This document shows, piece after piece, positions 1 through 11,200 of a DNA stretch of 64,000 nucleotides. The stretch is taken from positions 62,001 to 126,000 of the forward strand of contig CAVWUA010000006.1 of NCBI GenBank assembly GCA_963758025.1, written 5' to 3'. Numbering within the stretch: the first letter of the stretch is position 1; the number at the start of each line of letters is the position of its first letter. The position numbers and the translations under genes are program-made. The notes beneath the pieces are model-generated. The model was given only the letters and a program-made list of their open reading frames with translations. It was not told where the DNA came from and did no database searches. Source of the DNA: CAVWUA01 sp963758025. Its GTDB lineage: Bacteria; Planctomycetota; Planctomycetia; Isosphaerales; Isosphaeraceae.

Positions 1-989
1 CGGCAAGGCCAGACCGGAGACGGCGAGGGTCTCGGCCTGGAGGGTCAGCTCGTACTGGACGCCGTGCCGCACGACGATCAGGCCCGCCTTGCGCGGGAGC
101 TTGCCCGACTGCAAGGCCCGGAACGCCTCGGGCATCCGGGTCGGCCCGGCGTCGCTGAGGCTGTCGCGGCCGGTCTCGCCCCGGGGGCAGTCGAGCGTCA
201 GGGTCTTGGCGATCATCACCGTCGCCTCGGAGCCGTCCGGCAAGGTGATCGTGTCGCCGTCGGTCTGGAGCGTGTGCCAGAGCCAGAGCAGGAACTCGTT
301 CCCCCAGAAGTCGCGGCTGGAGGCGTCGGCCCCGGTCCAGGCGATCGTCAAGGGGGTTCCCTCGCCGACGAACCCGACCGGCCCGAGGTCCTCGACCGAG
401 CGCTCCTGGCCACGCGCCTCGGCCTGCTCGTACGCGAGGTGCCGGCGGTGATCGGCTCCAGGTAGCGGTCGAACGTCTCGCGGAAAAGCGTCACCAGGCG
501 GTCGAGCACCCCCAGCGAGGTCGTCCCGGCATAGAGAAGGTTCGACTGGCCGTCCCAGAGGACCGGGTAATGCTTGCTCCGCTTGAATCGGCCGTCGGCC
601 GCCTCGGCCTCGGCGCGGATGCGGGCGGCCTCCTTCGCCTCCTGCCGCTGCGCCTTGGTCGGAAACCCGCTGGGGTTCTGCGACGCCCGGGCGTCGGTCT
701 CGATCTTGGTGTAGGCCCGCAGGAACTCGCCGGGGATCTTGTCGGTGTCGATCCGCAAGGCCAGGTGAAGCGCGTCGTTGATGACGTTCTTCTCCAGCCC
801 GAAGTTCAGGTCGAGCACGTGGTCGCCACCCGACCAGCCGAAGGAAACCCCGTCCGCCGGGTCGCCCGTGCCGTGACGGCCGATCGCATGCTGCTGCGCC
901 TGCTCCAGATGCTCCTCGCTGAAGGGCAGCGGACGATCGCCGCTGACCCGATATCGCACGTACGTCACCCGCCCGTTCAGGAATCCCAT
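1..989 (-). CDS. rdgC: RdgC-like recombination-associated protein (3' partial, frameshifted)
   Basis: The start is an ATG at 989 preceded by GGAGG. The N-terminus (MGFLNGRVTYVRY) leads into an all-beta/alpha region. A segment around residues 140-165 (VLWDGQSNLLYAGT, then an amphipathic helix) resembles the RdgC region where a substrate-independent domain repeats. RdgC proteins are ring-forming, sequence-nonspecific DNA-binding proteins that modulate RecA in proteobacteria; related proteins occur elsewhere. The frame breaks near 447. After it the conserved-looking protein resumes (HLAYEQAEARGQ, then a stretch containing FWGNEFLLWLW) and runs off the left edge without a stop. One missing base (or four) would restore it. 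It faces the same way as yajQ, which lies upstream on the minus strand 150 bp away. The assignment rests on remembered family similarity, so the function is moderately sure and the exact family boundary less so. Confidence 0.6.
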
Positions 990-1137
990 GAGACATCCTC
1001 CTCAGCTCAGCTCCGGGACCTATCCCAGAGCCCCCATTTCATCGGATGCCCTGGCCCCTCTCCTGAACGTTTCGCGCAGGTGGATGCAAGACGGTGCAAC
1101 GGACGAGACGACTCCGTAAGACATCCCGATCGGGATT

Positions 1138-1635
1138 CTACGTAAAATTCGTAAACTGGAGGGGGATATCCGGCCCTTTCTCCTTCATATAGGTGATCAC
1201 CGTCTGAAGTTCATCTTTCTTCTTGCCGGTGACACGGACCTTGTTGTCCATGATCTGGGCCTGGACCTTCACGCCGAGCCCCTTGATGTCCTTGACCATT
1301 TTGCGGGCGGTGTCGGAGTCGATGCCGGTGTGCAGGCTGATCGTTTCGCGGACGGTATCGTGCGACGCCTCCTCCAGCTTTCCCCGTTTCAGAGCATTGA
1401 CCGGAACACCCCGCTTCGCCATCTTCTCCTTGAGGACCATCAAGACGGCTTCGAGCTGGCCTTTGTGGTCGGCGAGCAAGGTCAGGCTATCGTCCTTCTT
1501 GTTGTATTCCAGGGCGGCGTGCGTCCCTTTGAAGTCGTACCGCACGGCGATCTCATGCTGCGCCTGGGTGACGGCGTTGTGCATCTCGACCTGATTGATT
1601 TCGCTCACGATGTCAAACGCATGGTTGTCGGCCAT
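1138..1635 (-). CDS. yajQ: YajQ/UPF0234 family nucleotide-binding protein
   Basis: This is an intact 165-residue protein, the usual length for the family. It opens with the typical FDIVSEINQVEMHNAV and contains YDFKG, the family's strongest signature, near residue 35. Later come KEKMAKRGVP, an EASHDTVRETISL-type segment, and a C-terminus ending near QFTNF. The fold is two ferredoxin-like alpha/beta halves. Members bind nucleotides (some bind cyclic-di-GMP) or tRNA, are cytoplasmic, and have no firmly agreed role. A GGGAGG lies about 10 nt before the ATG. It is divergent from the secreted hydrolase at 1825, so the 190-bp gap probably carries promoters for both. No frameshift is present. Confidence 0.95.
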   Translation of the reverse strand: MADNHAFDIVSEINQVEMHNAVTQAQHEIAVRYDFKGTHAALEYNKKDDSLTLLADHKGQLEAVLMVLKEKMAKRGVPVNALKRGKLEEASHDTVRETISLHTGIDSDTARKMVKDIKGLGVKVQAQIMDNKVRVTGKKKDELQTVITYMKEKGPDIPLQFTNFT

Positions 1636-1824
1636 GTCGATCGGGCCTCCCTGGGGAAGATGACGGATTCTCTCAGCAGATGGCCAATGGTCGGCCCCGC
1701 CGCGACGAACCTGATTCTAGCAACCCGAGCCCGTCGCGCGGCAGACTCTTGACGCCCGGCGCGGTGTGGGAGATGGTTCCCGATGGTCGTTCTGTCCTGT
1801 TTTTCCCGAATGAAGGAAGGCACC

Positions 1825-3579
1825 ATGAAGACCGTTTGGCTCTGGAGTACCGTGATCTTGCTTGCCCTCTCGGGTGCAACAATCACCACCGCGGCGGACC
1901 CGAAGGACGTTGTGGGGGACTGGGAAGGGGAACTGGACGTTTCCGTCGTCAAACTCACACTCATTTTCCACGTCACGAAAACCGACGACGGTGACCTCAA
2001 CGCCACGATGGATAGCCCCGATCAGGGGGCCTACGGTCTGAAGGTCGATTCGGTCATTCTGAACGGCGATGAGCTGACCTTCACAATGAAGGACCTGCTC
2101 GGCTCCTACGAGGGGACAGTCGGCGAGGAGGCGACGTCGATCATAGGCACGTGGACGCAGGCGGGGAAGGAGCACCCGTTGTCGCTGACCCGCGTCAAGC
2201 CGGGGGACCTGCCAAAACCACCGACCGTTCCGAAGGAACTGGCCGGGATCTGGGAAGGAACCCTCTCGTTTAACAACAATGACCTGCGGATCGTCGTCCG
2301 CACCGTGACAGAAAAGGACAAGCCGCTCCGGGCGGTACTGGACAGCCCCGATCAGGGGGTGAACGGCATCCCGATCACGGCTCTGGAGTTGAAAGACGGC
2401 ACACTGACCTTCAAGGTCAAGTCGATCGGCGGCTCCTTCGAAGGGACAGCCAACGAGGACGGTAGCGCCTACGAGGGGAACTGGAAGCAGGGGCCGGTCT
2501 CGCTGCCGTTGACCCTGAAGAAGACCGACAAGGTGACGGAGGCCCGCCGCCCGCAGCACCCGAAGCCCCCCTACCCTTACGAGGTTGAGGAGGTTTCCTA
2601 CAAGAACGCGGACGCAGGGATCACGCTGGCGGGGACGTTGACCCTGCCGAAAGGAGACGGGCCGTTCCCGGCGGTGTTGCTCATCACCGGCTCGGGACCG
2701 CAGGATCGGGACGAGACGATCTTCGGGCACAAGCCGTTCCTGGTGCTGGCCGACGACCTCACGCGCCGGGGAATCGCCGTCTTGCGGGTCGATGACCGGG
2801 GTGTGGGTGACTCGACCGGCTCGCTCCGCACCGCGACCAGCGCCGATCTCGCCGATGACGCTGAGGCGGGGGTGGCGTTCCTGAAAGCTCATCCGAAGAT
2901 CGCCCCGAAGCGGATTGGCCTGGTCGGTCACAGCGAGGGGGGCCTGATCGGGCCGATGGTCGCGGCGCGGTCGGAGGACGTGGCATTCCTCGTCCTGTTG
3001 GCCGGCACGGGGGTCAACGGCGGCGAGATCATCCTGAATCAAATCCCCGCCCTGACCCGTGCCGAAGGGATCGAGGAGGACGTGATTCAGAAGCAAACGC
3101 AGGCCCTGCGGCGTATCATCGAAGTTCTCCGTGCATCGCCGGACAGCGATCTGGAGACCAAGACGATCGACGCGCTGGTCAAGGAACTCGTCGGGACCAG
3201 CAGCGACGCGGACCAGGAGAACGTCTCCCCCATGATCGCCGGTCTTCTTACCGAGCGACTGAAAACCCCCTGGTATCGCTACTTCGTGACCTACGAGCCG
3301 CGCACGAGCCTGGAAAAGGTCCACTGCCCGGTCCTGGCAATCAACGGCGAGAAGGACCTGCAAGTCGATCCGAAGCTGAACCTGCCGGCCATCGCCCAGG
3401 CGCTCGCGACCGCCGGAAACGAACGGGTCACGATCCGAGAGATGCCCGGTCTGAACCACCTGTTCCAGCCGAGCAAGACCGGCGCGGCATCGGAATACGG
3501 CCGGATCGAGCAGACGATCGCCCCGGAGGCGCTGGAGGTCATCGGCGAATGGATCGAGGCGCAAACCGGCCTGGATTGA
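1825..3579 (+). CDS. Secreted alpha/beta hydrolase with duplicated N-terminal beta domain
   Basis: The product has about 584 residues and starts at an ATG after GAAGGAAGG. Residues 1-22 form a signal peptide ending in TTAA. Two similar beta-rich modules of about 105 residues follow. Each starts GxWEG and carries an MDSPDQGAYG- or LDSPDQGVNG-like motif, then LTFxxK and SxEGT, so this is an internal duplication. A dienelactone-hydrolase or S9-peptidase-like alpha/beta hydrolase fills the rest: oxyanion segment ITGSGPQDRDE, nucleophile elbow GHSEGG (Ser), acid INGEKDLQVD and catalytic GLNHLFQ. The substrate is unknown; acyl-ester or peptide hydrolysis outside the cytoplasm fits. The upstream in-frame ATG at 1783 was not chosen because it lacks a ribosome site and would bury the signal peptide. 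It converges on the dehydratase with 6 bp between stops. Confidence 0.88.
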   Translation: MKTVWLWSTVILLALSGATITTAADPKDVVGDWEGELDVSVVKLTLIFHVTKTDDGDLNATMDSPDQGAYGLKVDSVILNGDELTFTMKDLLGSYEGTVGEEATSIIGTWTQAGKEHPLSLTRVKPGDLPKPPTVPKELAGIWEGTLSFNNNDLRIVVRTVTEKDKPLRAVLDSPDQGVNGIPITALELKDGTLTFKVKSIGGSFEGTANEDGSAYEGNWKQGPVSLPLTLKKTDKVTEARRPQHPKPPYPYEVEEVSYKNADAGITLAGTLTLPKGDGPFPAVLLITGSGPQDRDETIFGHKPFLVLADDLTRRGIAVLRVDDRGVGDSTGSLRTATSADLADDAEAGVAFLKAHPKIAPKRIGLVGHSEGGLIGPMVAARSEDVAFLVLLAGTGVNGGEIILNQIPALTRAEGIEEDVIQKQTQALRRIIEVLRASPDSDLETKTIDALVKELVGTSSDADQENVSPMIAGLLTERLKTPWYRYFVTYEPRTSLEKVHCPVLAINGEKDLQVDPKLNLPAIAQALATAGNERVTIREMPGLNHLFQPSKTGAASEYGRIEQTIAPEALEVIGEWIEAQTGLD

Positions 3580-3585
3580 TGCCTG

Positions 3586-4575
3586 TCACAACCACGTCGC
3601 GCGCAGGGCCTGGAACATCGGCTCCAGATCGACATTACCCCCGGACAGGATGACGCCGACCCGCTGGCCCGCTACCTCAAACCGGCCGTTCAGCACGGCG
3701 GCGACCGGCACGGCGCTGCTCGGCTCGATGATGATCTTGAGCCGCTCCCAGACGAACCGCATCGCGTCGAGGATCTCGGCCTCGCTCACAGTCACGATGT
3801 CCGCGACATGGCGGCGGATGATCGAAAAGGGCTTCGCGCCAAGCGACGTGCGGAGACCGTCGGCGACGGTCGGCGGATCGCCCGACGGCTGGATCGTGCC
3901 GGATTGCAGGGAGCGCAGGGCATCGTCGGCGGCTTTCGGCTCGGCACCGATGACGCGGGTCGTCGGCGAGCGCCCCTGCACCGCCAGGGTCGAACCGGCG
4001 AGCAATCCGCCGCCGCCGACCGGAGTGAGCACCACGTCGAGCGGCCCGGCCTGATCGAGCAATTCCCAGGCGGCGGTCCCCTGCCCGGCAATCACGCGCC
4101 AGTCGTCGAACGGATGAACGAGCGTGTAACCGTGCTGTTCGATCAGCTCGGCGACGGTCCCCTCGCGCGAGGCGAGCGTTGGCTCGCACGAGACGATGCG
4201 CGCGCCATAACCCTCGGTTGCCGCGCGTTTTACGGCCGGCGCGGTGCGCGGCATGACGATGCATACCGGCACGCCGAGCAACTGCCCGGCCAGCGCGACG
4301 GCCTGCGCATGGTTCCCCGACGAGTGCGTGATGACTCCCACCGCACGCTCCGTTTCCCCCAGTTGCAGCAGGGCGTTCATCGCGCCTCGGAACTTGAACG
4401 CGCCGACGCGCTGGAGGTTCTCGCATTTGAGGAAGATCGACCCGCCACACCGCGCATCGAGCGTGCGCGAGGTCAGAACCGGCGTCCGGTGCGCCCAGGG
4501 TTCGAGCCGTTCAGCGGCGGCCCGGATGTCATCGGCCCCGATGGGCGGATTGTCTGTCGGGGATTGAGTTTCCAT
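3586..4575 (-). CDS. PLP-dependent threonine/serine dehydratase-family enzyme
   Basis: This is a fold-type II PLP enzyme of about 329 residues from the METQ start. Lysine for the Schiff base lies in GAFKFRGAMN. The substrate loop is SSGNHAQAVA, the phosphate-binding glycine loop is PVGGGGL, and the C-terminal SGGNVD holds the pyridine-contacting region. The length matches the short catabolic dehydratases and serine racemase or hydroxyaspartate ammonia-lyase group. There is no C-terminal ACT domain, so it is not the isoleucine-feedback-regulated IlvA type. The likely reaction is deamination of threonine or serine to a 2-oxo acid plus ammonia; racemase activity cannot be excluded. An in-frame ATG 39 bp upstream would add a basic, Trp-rich stretch unlike the family, so it was rejected. 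No frameshift is present. Confidence 0.88.
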   Translation of the reverse strand: METQSPTDNPPIGADDIRAAAERLEPWAHRTPVLTSRTLDARCGGSIFLKCENLQRVGAFKFRGAMNALLQLGETERAVGVITHSSGNHAQAVALAGQLLGVPVCIVMPRTAPAVKRAATEGYGARIVSCEPTLASREGTVAELIEQHGYTLVHPFDDWRVIAGQGTAAWELLDQAGPLDVVLTPVGGGGLLAGSTLAVQGRSPTTRVIGAEPKAADDALRSLQSGTIQPSGDPPTVADGLRTSLGAKPFSIIRRHVADIVTVSEAEILDAMRFVWERLKIIIEPSSAVPVAAVLNGRFEVAGQRVGVILSGGNVDLEPMFQALRATWL

Positions 4576-4673
4576 GCCATTCCACGCGCAGAACGCCCAA
4601 AATCGAGAACGCATGCAGGGGCGAAGACGTCTTCACCCCTGCCGTACGGAGACCTGGTCAGGGAAACTCAATC

Positions 4674-5108
4674 TCACTTGATCGGACTATAATCCGTCGG
4701 TTCCAGGTACACCGACTCCACATGGATGACGATCTTGCCGTCCTTCTGGCTCTCCTTGAACACCTTCTGCCATTCGGGATCGGCGCCGAACTCTTCCCAG
4801 GACTTCTTGGCGGCTTCCCGGCTGGGGAAGGCGATCATGTAGGTGAGGGTGTTGCCCTTGTGGTCCTTCTCGTCGAGGGGGGTCCAGAAACCGATCAGGT
4901 CAAAGCCGTGCTTCTTGAACAGGCGGCAGGTGTGGTCGCGGAACCGTGTGTGCAGATCGTCGAGCTTCCCTTCATCGGTGGTGTACGTGCGCAGCTCGAA
5001 GACGCGGGTAGCGGACTTGGCGGCACTCTCGTCGTCGGGACGATTCGCGGCCAGGGCGAACAGGACGGTGGCAGCGAGCAACGGAGCGAACGTCAGCATG
5101 CGCTTCAT
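4674..5108 (-). CDS. Secreted NIPSNAP family protein
   Basis: The product has 144 residues. A signal peptide occupies residues 1-21 (basic MKR, then a hydrophobic stretch ending ALAA). A single NIPSNAP/ferredoxin-like alpha+beta domain follows: FELRTYTT, LDDLHTRFRDHT, a GFDLIGFWTP segment, LTYMIAFPSREAA, and a closing hydrophobic strand ending VYLEP. Such small secreted proteins are abundant in planctomycetes and have no established reaction. The start is an ATG preceded by a GGAGA-type site in the segment just upstream. It lies about 100 bp beyond the dehydratase on the same strand and downstream of the giant alpha-2-macroglobulin gene, separated from it by a hairpin at 5204-5238. Confidence 0.9.
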   Translation of the reverse strand: MKRMLTFAPLLAATVLFALAANRPDDESAAKSATRVFELRTYTTDEGKLDDLHTRFRDHTCRLFKKHGFDLIGFWTPLDEKDHKGNTLTYMIAFPSREAAKKSWEEFGADPEWQKVFKESQKDGKIVIHVESVYLEPTDYSPIK

Positions 5109-5203
5109 GGTGGTGAGGTCTCCTTGATGTGGTTCAGGGTGCGTCGATACGGAACGGTCCCGTTATAGCCCGCGACGGTGGCCGGCTCAATGACTCAGCC
5201 AGA

Positions 5204-5238
5204 CGAACCGGTCCCGCACCGAAGGTGGGGCCGGTTCG
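5204..5238. other. Intergenic hairpin downstream of the giant A2M gene
   Basis: CGAACCGG at 5204-5211 pairs with CCGGTTCG at 5231-5238, and the stem continues inward to 12 bp with one G-T wobble and a loop of about 11 nt. No T-tract follows in either direction, so it is not a classical intrinsic terminator. It sits between the stop of the giant secreted protein and the NIPSNAP gene and may stabilise or end the long message. Confidence 0.4.
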
Positions 5239-5263
5239 CATCACGGAACGTTCTCTGCCACGA

Positions 5264-8200
5264 TCAACGGAACCCGCCGACCGCCGCGCCGGCCTCGCCC
5301 TTGGCATCCTGACCGCCTTGCTGGAAACGCTGCTGTAGCCGGTCGATCTGCTGGGCGCGATTGAGGGAGTTCAGCGCCTTGACATTGGATTCCAGCGACT
5401 TCTCCTCGGCCGGAGCCTTCGGAGTCGCCGCGGGGGCCGCCTGCTTCGCGGCCTCCTCTTGCGCCGGGGGCTGCCCGACGTAGGTCGTGCCGCGATGGAA
5501 AGCGTAGCGGGCCTCCTGCCGGGCGACGGCCGTGACCTCGCCCTGAACCCCCTCGGCGACGAAGACGCCGCGCAGGTCGGTCTCGCCGGAGTGGAACCCC
5601 TGCTCGGCACTGCCGATGACCTTGACCTGCACCTTGGGCACCGGGTCTTTCGTCCGGGCGTCGAGCACCGTCACGCGGACCCGACCACTATCGGCCTCCT
5701 CCAGAACCTCCATCTCCAGGGGAGTCACCAGCACGATACCGGAAGCGTACAGGTTATCGCCACGGGCCATGACCAGGTAGGCTCCCTCCTTGTCGAGCGG
5801 GAGGTCGAGTTCCTGCACCTTGTCGGCGAAGGTCGCCTCGGCCTCCAGCGGGATCTTCTTTTCGAGCAAGGGGGTGATGCCCGCCAGGTCGATCCCGGCG
5901 ATGCCGTCGAGGTTGCGCCGGGTGAGGTACAGATGCATCAGGTCCACGGGATAGACCTTCACGTCCACCTCGCGGATATTGCGATACGAGATCGCCACGT
6001 CCTGCGGGTGCAGCGGCGGCTTCTCCCCCTCGGGACGACCGATACCGACGTTGCGGAAGAGGCGATTGCGCCGCGTTATCGGCGACCTTGGGGGCCTCTC
6101 GCAGACGGGTGATCGAGACCTCGGGGAGGTCCAGCTCCTTCTTCGTCAGCGAGGCGACGGCCTCGGCGGCGTCGGTGAATCGGTCGGCGACGCGACGATA
6201 GTAATCGACCGCCTTGTCCGCCTGGCGCCGCGCGTCGTAGATCTGACCGAGGATATAAATCGCCTGCCACTTGTTCGGGCTGGGCTGCTCGACCCCGTTG
6301 TCGTCCTTGTAGGTCGCCTTGACGATCGCCTCGGCCACCTCGATGGCCCGATCATACTGACCGAGATGGAACCGCCCGAGGGCCTCGCTGTACTGGAAGC
6401 TGTCGAGGAACTTGCTCTTGGGATAGAGCCGGGCGAACCGCTCGGACAGCGTCACGACCGTCTCGTAATCCTCCAGCTCCAGGTCGTTGCCGACCAGGGC
6501 CAGGCTCGCCTCGTCGGCCAGCGGGTTCTTGGGGGACTGGCTCAGGAAGACCTGGATCAATCGGCTCGATTGCAGGAGCAAGGTGGACCGCGAGGCGTCG
6601 ATCTCGTTCAGTTGCCGACGGAGCGAGGGGTTATTGACCGCCTCACTGGCCAGGCTGGCCAGGTATTGCCCGATCCCGAAGAAGTCGCTCTCGATTGACG
6701 CCGTATTGGGATACGACCGCCAGAGATCGAGCAGGAACGCGACCGACTCCAGAACCTGCCCACGCTGGCGGAGGACCTCGCCGAGATGGGCATCTTCCAG
6801 GTAGCTCGCCTCGACCAGGCCCCGCCAGACGAGATACGCACGCTCGAACTCGCCGATGTCGCGGTAGGCCCGGCCGATCACGAGGATCTTGTCGAAGGGG
6901 ATGACCAGCTCGGGGGAACGTTCCTTGAGGACCTCGAAGAACTGGACGACCTTGCGCGGGGTGTAGTTCTCGATGAACGCCATCAGGAGCATCCGGGCAG
7001 TCTCCTTGGCGACGTCCTCGCGGAGCGTGTAGTCGTTCCAGAGCGGTTCGAGCGTCTCGGCCGCCTCGGCCAGCCGTCCGGCGTCGAACAGGGCCTGGCC
7101 CCTCGCGTAGCGCTCGTCGGGGGTCGGCTTGTACGGGTCGGTTGATTCCTCGCCGGGGGGCAAGACCTGAAGCTCGTCGGTCTTGCCCAGGTGCCGGCGC
7201 GTCGGATCGTAGGCGCTGCGGATCTCGACCGGCAAGGCGCGGTACTGGCCCGGCAGGTAGCCGAAGACCTCGTATTCGATCCCGCTCGGCCACTGGTCGG
7301 GAACGAAGTAGAACGTCAGGACGCCATCAACCAGCGTGTGATGGCTGGCGTTGGAGTGGACCGAGCCTTCGACCAGCGTTGTACCGGCGGGCAGGTGCTC
7401 CTCGACGAGCACGAACTCACGTTCCCAGGCGGGCAAGCCGGGCCGCTCGATGCGGATCGCGTCGATCCGCACGCGGGCACGACCGCCGAACGCGACCTGC
7501 GTGACGTTGTTCTCGAAGTGCTGGGCACCGACGGCCACGCCGAAGCCGGTCGGCAGCGTTTTCCCCTCGAATGTCGGCTCGGCCGCGAGGTACACGCGGC
7601 GGTTGACCAGCAGCGTGCGGTTGCGTCGGTCCTGCTCGGGACCGAAGTCGCGGGCGAAGCCGGTGAGAGTCACGGCGTAGCCGAACCGGCCCCGGCCCTC
7701 GATGTCGAACCGGACGCGGTTCCGCCCACCGGCCTGGACGGCCTTGCGGGGGACGGTGATCGCCTTGCCCTCGGCATCGCCCTGGATCTCCGCCCGGTAC
7801 ACCTCCTCGTCATTGACCGAGACGACCAGCGCTGTAATGATCGTCGGCCTCCTGGGCCTGGCCGTGGAACGCGGCGAGGGCCGCCAGCGCGGGACCTTTC
7901 GCCTGGTGCGGAATCCAGCCGGGACCGACCCGATGGGCCAGGAGCCAGTCGATCGCTTGCGGCAAGACCGGGGCGTCGGGCCGCGCCTTCGCCAGGGCCA
8001 GGGCGGCGAGCGCCGTCGCCTCGACCGGCCCGCCAATGCCCGTCGTCGCGCCTCCGCCCGTCCAGTACCGGCGCTCGTTCCCTGGCCCGGCCGGCTCCAC
8101 CTTCGCGCGGGGCACCAGCACGTCGAGCACCTCGTTCGCCAGGGTATTGCGATCGAGGTTGCTGAACGTCAGAGCCAGGAGCGCCAGGGCCGTGTCGGAG

Positions 8201-11200
8201 AGGGACTGCCGGACGCGACTCAGGGCATTCGCCGACTCGAAGCTGGCCTTGCCCGCCGTGCTCAGGGCGTGCAGTAGAGCCGCCCGGGTGTCCTGATCGG
8301 CGGGGTCCGTCTTGCCGAACTGCTGCTCCAGGTAATTCGTCGCGCGGTCGAGCACTGCCGGATCGGCCAGGATGCCCAGGGGGCGAACCGCCGCCAAGGC
8401 CCACGTCGCTCGGGCACTCGCCAGACGCTCGCTGGGCTTCTGGTTCTGATCGCCGCCGACCCACGGCCAGCCGCCGTCGTCGTTCTGCTGCGTGACCAGT
8501 TCTCCCGCGATCGACCGCATGCGGTCGGCCAGGCGCTGGGCCTCGGGGGCGTTCGCACCGCCGACGGTCCGCAGGTATTCATAAGCCGAGGCCGCCGCGA
8601 GCAGTTCTCCCGCGCGGTCGGCCGTCGTCTCGGGTGGGATCGGGAAGCAGCGGAACGCGGCCTGATCCCGAACGAGCGGAATGAAGTAGTCCCGCCCCAG
8701 GGCCAGCTCGACGATCATCCGACGGATGGTCGGCGAGAGGACGACGACCATTTCGGGGTTCTCGTATTCGCGCCCCTCGGGCAAGGCGACGAAGACCGTC
8801 GCGTCGTCCGACGACGAGCCGGAGGCCGCGGCATACGCCTGCACGCCCCACGGTCGGACCGGCACCTCCGCCTCGATCTCATCGCCGCGATCCCCCGCGC
8901 GGGCCGTCAGGCGGAGACGCACGGCGTCGCCGCCAGCCACCTCGAATGGATCAAAGAGCACCTCCTCGACCCCGTCTTCCTTCACCGTAACCGTCTTCGG
9001 GAAGACCTGCTCGCGGTCGCCGGTGTAAGCGGACAGGCGGAGCTGAATCTCTCCCTGAATGCCCTGATGGTGAACCCTCGCCAGGAAGCGCGGGCGGTCC
9101 CCCTGGGTCAGCGAGGCGGGCGTGCGCAGCTCGACGAAGAAGTCCTGCCGGACAGACAGTTCGGCGGTCGTCTGGCCGACGAGGGTATCGGCCCCCGTCG
9201 CCCCCTTCGCCGCGAACTGGTAGCGCGACAGGGCCAGAGGTGCCCGGAACGTCACGCGGGCCTTGCCGTCGTCGCCGGTGACGATGCTCGGGTTCCAGTA
9301 CGCCGTCTCAACGAACTGCTGACGGGTCTGGAACGGTGCGCGGTTAGCTCCAAAACCCAAATTCATTTGATAATACAGATTGGCCTGCTGACCATTACCA
9401 TTGGTCGCGAGACCCCTGGCATCGAATGCATAGCCGCCTTGAGCCTTTGCCTGGAAATCCTGGTCCGAGTCTAGGCTCTGGGGGAGCCCCATGCCGCCCA
9501 TCCCACCGCGCATGCCACCCATCATACCACTATCCATCGCACCCGATTTCCTGCGTGCCAGTGCTTCCGTCGCGGATCTCCCGAGCACGGACAATTCCTT
9601 CAGCCGTTCGGCCTCGGCTCCCGGCATACCCGGCAGGCTCTGCCCCGGCATGAGTGCGCCCGCCGCCATGGGTGGCGCCTCCGGACTGGCCATCTCGATC
9701 ACGACCTCGTCTCCCAGTTCCCGGAGCACCCGGCGCGATCCTCCGCCGCGATCTGCATCGCCTTGTCACGCTCGGCGGCCTCGACGACCGCCTCGGCCAC
9801 CGGGACGGTCCTGGCGTGATACGTGAAGGTGTTCGTCGCCTCGGTCGAGAACGCGCCGGTGCGTTCCTGGCCGTAGAAGAACGGCCCGATGGGCGGCATC
9901 CGGTCCTCGAACAGCCGCAGGAGCGCCTCGGTCCACCAGGGCCAGAGCGACCTCGGCGGAAACCGGTTTGCCGAGTTGATCGACGGTGCTGATCTCGACC
10001 TCGACCTCCTCGCCCGGTCCAACCGATTCCTTGACCGGCTTGACCGTCACCCGCAGGTCGCGCTCGACCGCCACGTCGAGCTTTGCCTCATCGAATTTCG
10101 TATCGCTCATATGTGAGGCGGCCAGGGTGAAGTTGGGGAACTGCGCGCCGACGACCTCCCAGGTGATCTCTTTTTCCCCTTCGGGGACCTCGATGAGTTT
10201 GTACGAGAGGATGCGGTCGGCTTCCCACGTGAGGAGCGCCGTGCCAGGCTTCGCGCGGTTGACGAGACGGGCGGTCGCCTGCTCGCCGACCTTGAACTGT
10301 TGCCGGTCAGCCAGCAGGCGAAGGGTCTGCTTGTCCTTGCTTCCGGAGATGGTCAAGGCCGCGGTTGGCGACGACCGGATTGCCGAAGCGGTCGGTCCCC
10401 GCGACCCGCAGGACGTAGGAGCCTCCCTCGTCGTCGTCGATGGCGAGGGCCACGGCCCCCTTTCCCGTCTCCTTGTCGGTGATCAGTTTCGCGGTCTTCA
10501 CCTCGCGCTCGGTGACGCGTCCGGCCTCCTCGACCTGCTTCAGGACGGAGACGTTCAGCTCCTGGCCGATCGGTTCTCCCTGGGCGTCGCGCGTGGTGGC
10601 CTCCAGGCGGAATGATTCGTCATCGAGATAGACGGTCCGCGTGGTGTGCAGGTCGATCGTGAACCCCTGCACGGCAAGCATGACCATGGCGGTCGATCGC
10701 GACGTTATCCTGTGGCAACTGCGCGATGAATTGGAGGGCCTGCTGCTCGCCGAACCCTTCGGTTTCGATCTTGAAATGATACTTCCCCTGGGCGTCGGTC
10801 TGTCCGCTGAGGGTGCGACCGTCGGGCATGCTCAGGACGATCGGGCGTCCGGCGAGCGGCGTGCCGTACTGGTAACGGGCGATAACGTCCCCCTCGATCG
10901 TCTCGCCCCGGTAATAGACGGTCCGGGGGAGATCAAAGGACAGGTCGATCTTTTCCAGTTGATACGCTTGAACCTCGAACTGGCCGGAGAACTCGTTCTT
11001 GCCCGGCTGGTAGAGCCGCACGCGGTACGTGCCGACCGGCGCGCCGCTGTCGATGGCGACCTGCTCGTGGAATGTGCCGAACTTCGAGAGGGTCACGGGC
11101 CGGCTCAGGAATGGCCGCCCCTTGCTGTCGGTGACTTCCAGCTTGTACTCGGCCCCGGGGGTGACGGCATACTGCCCATCCTTGACCTCGCGGACGACGC

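Noticed and set aside
8000..8300. Separate small genes inside the A2M region
   Set aside because: They are fragments of the one large gene or shadow frames; the true frame resumes with the expected domains.
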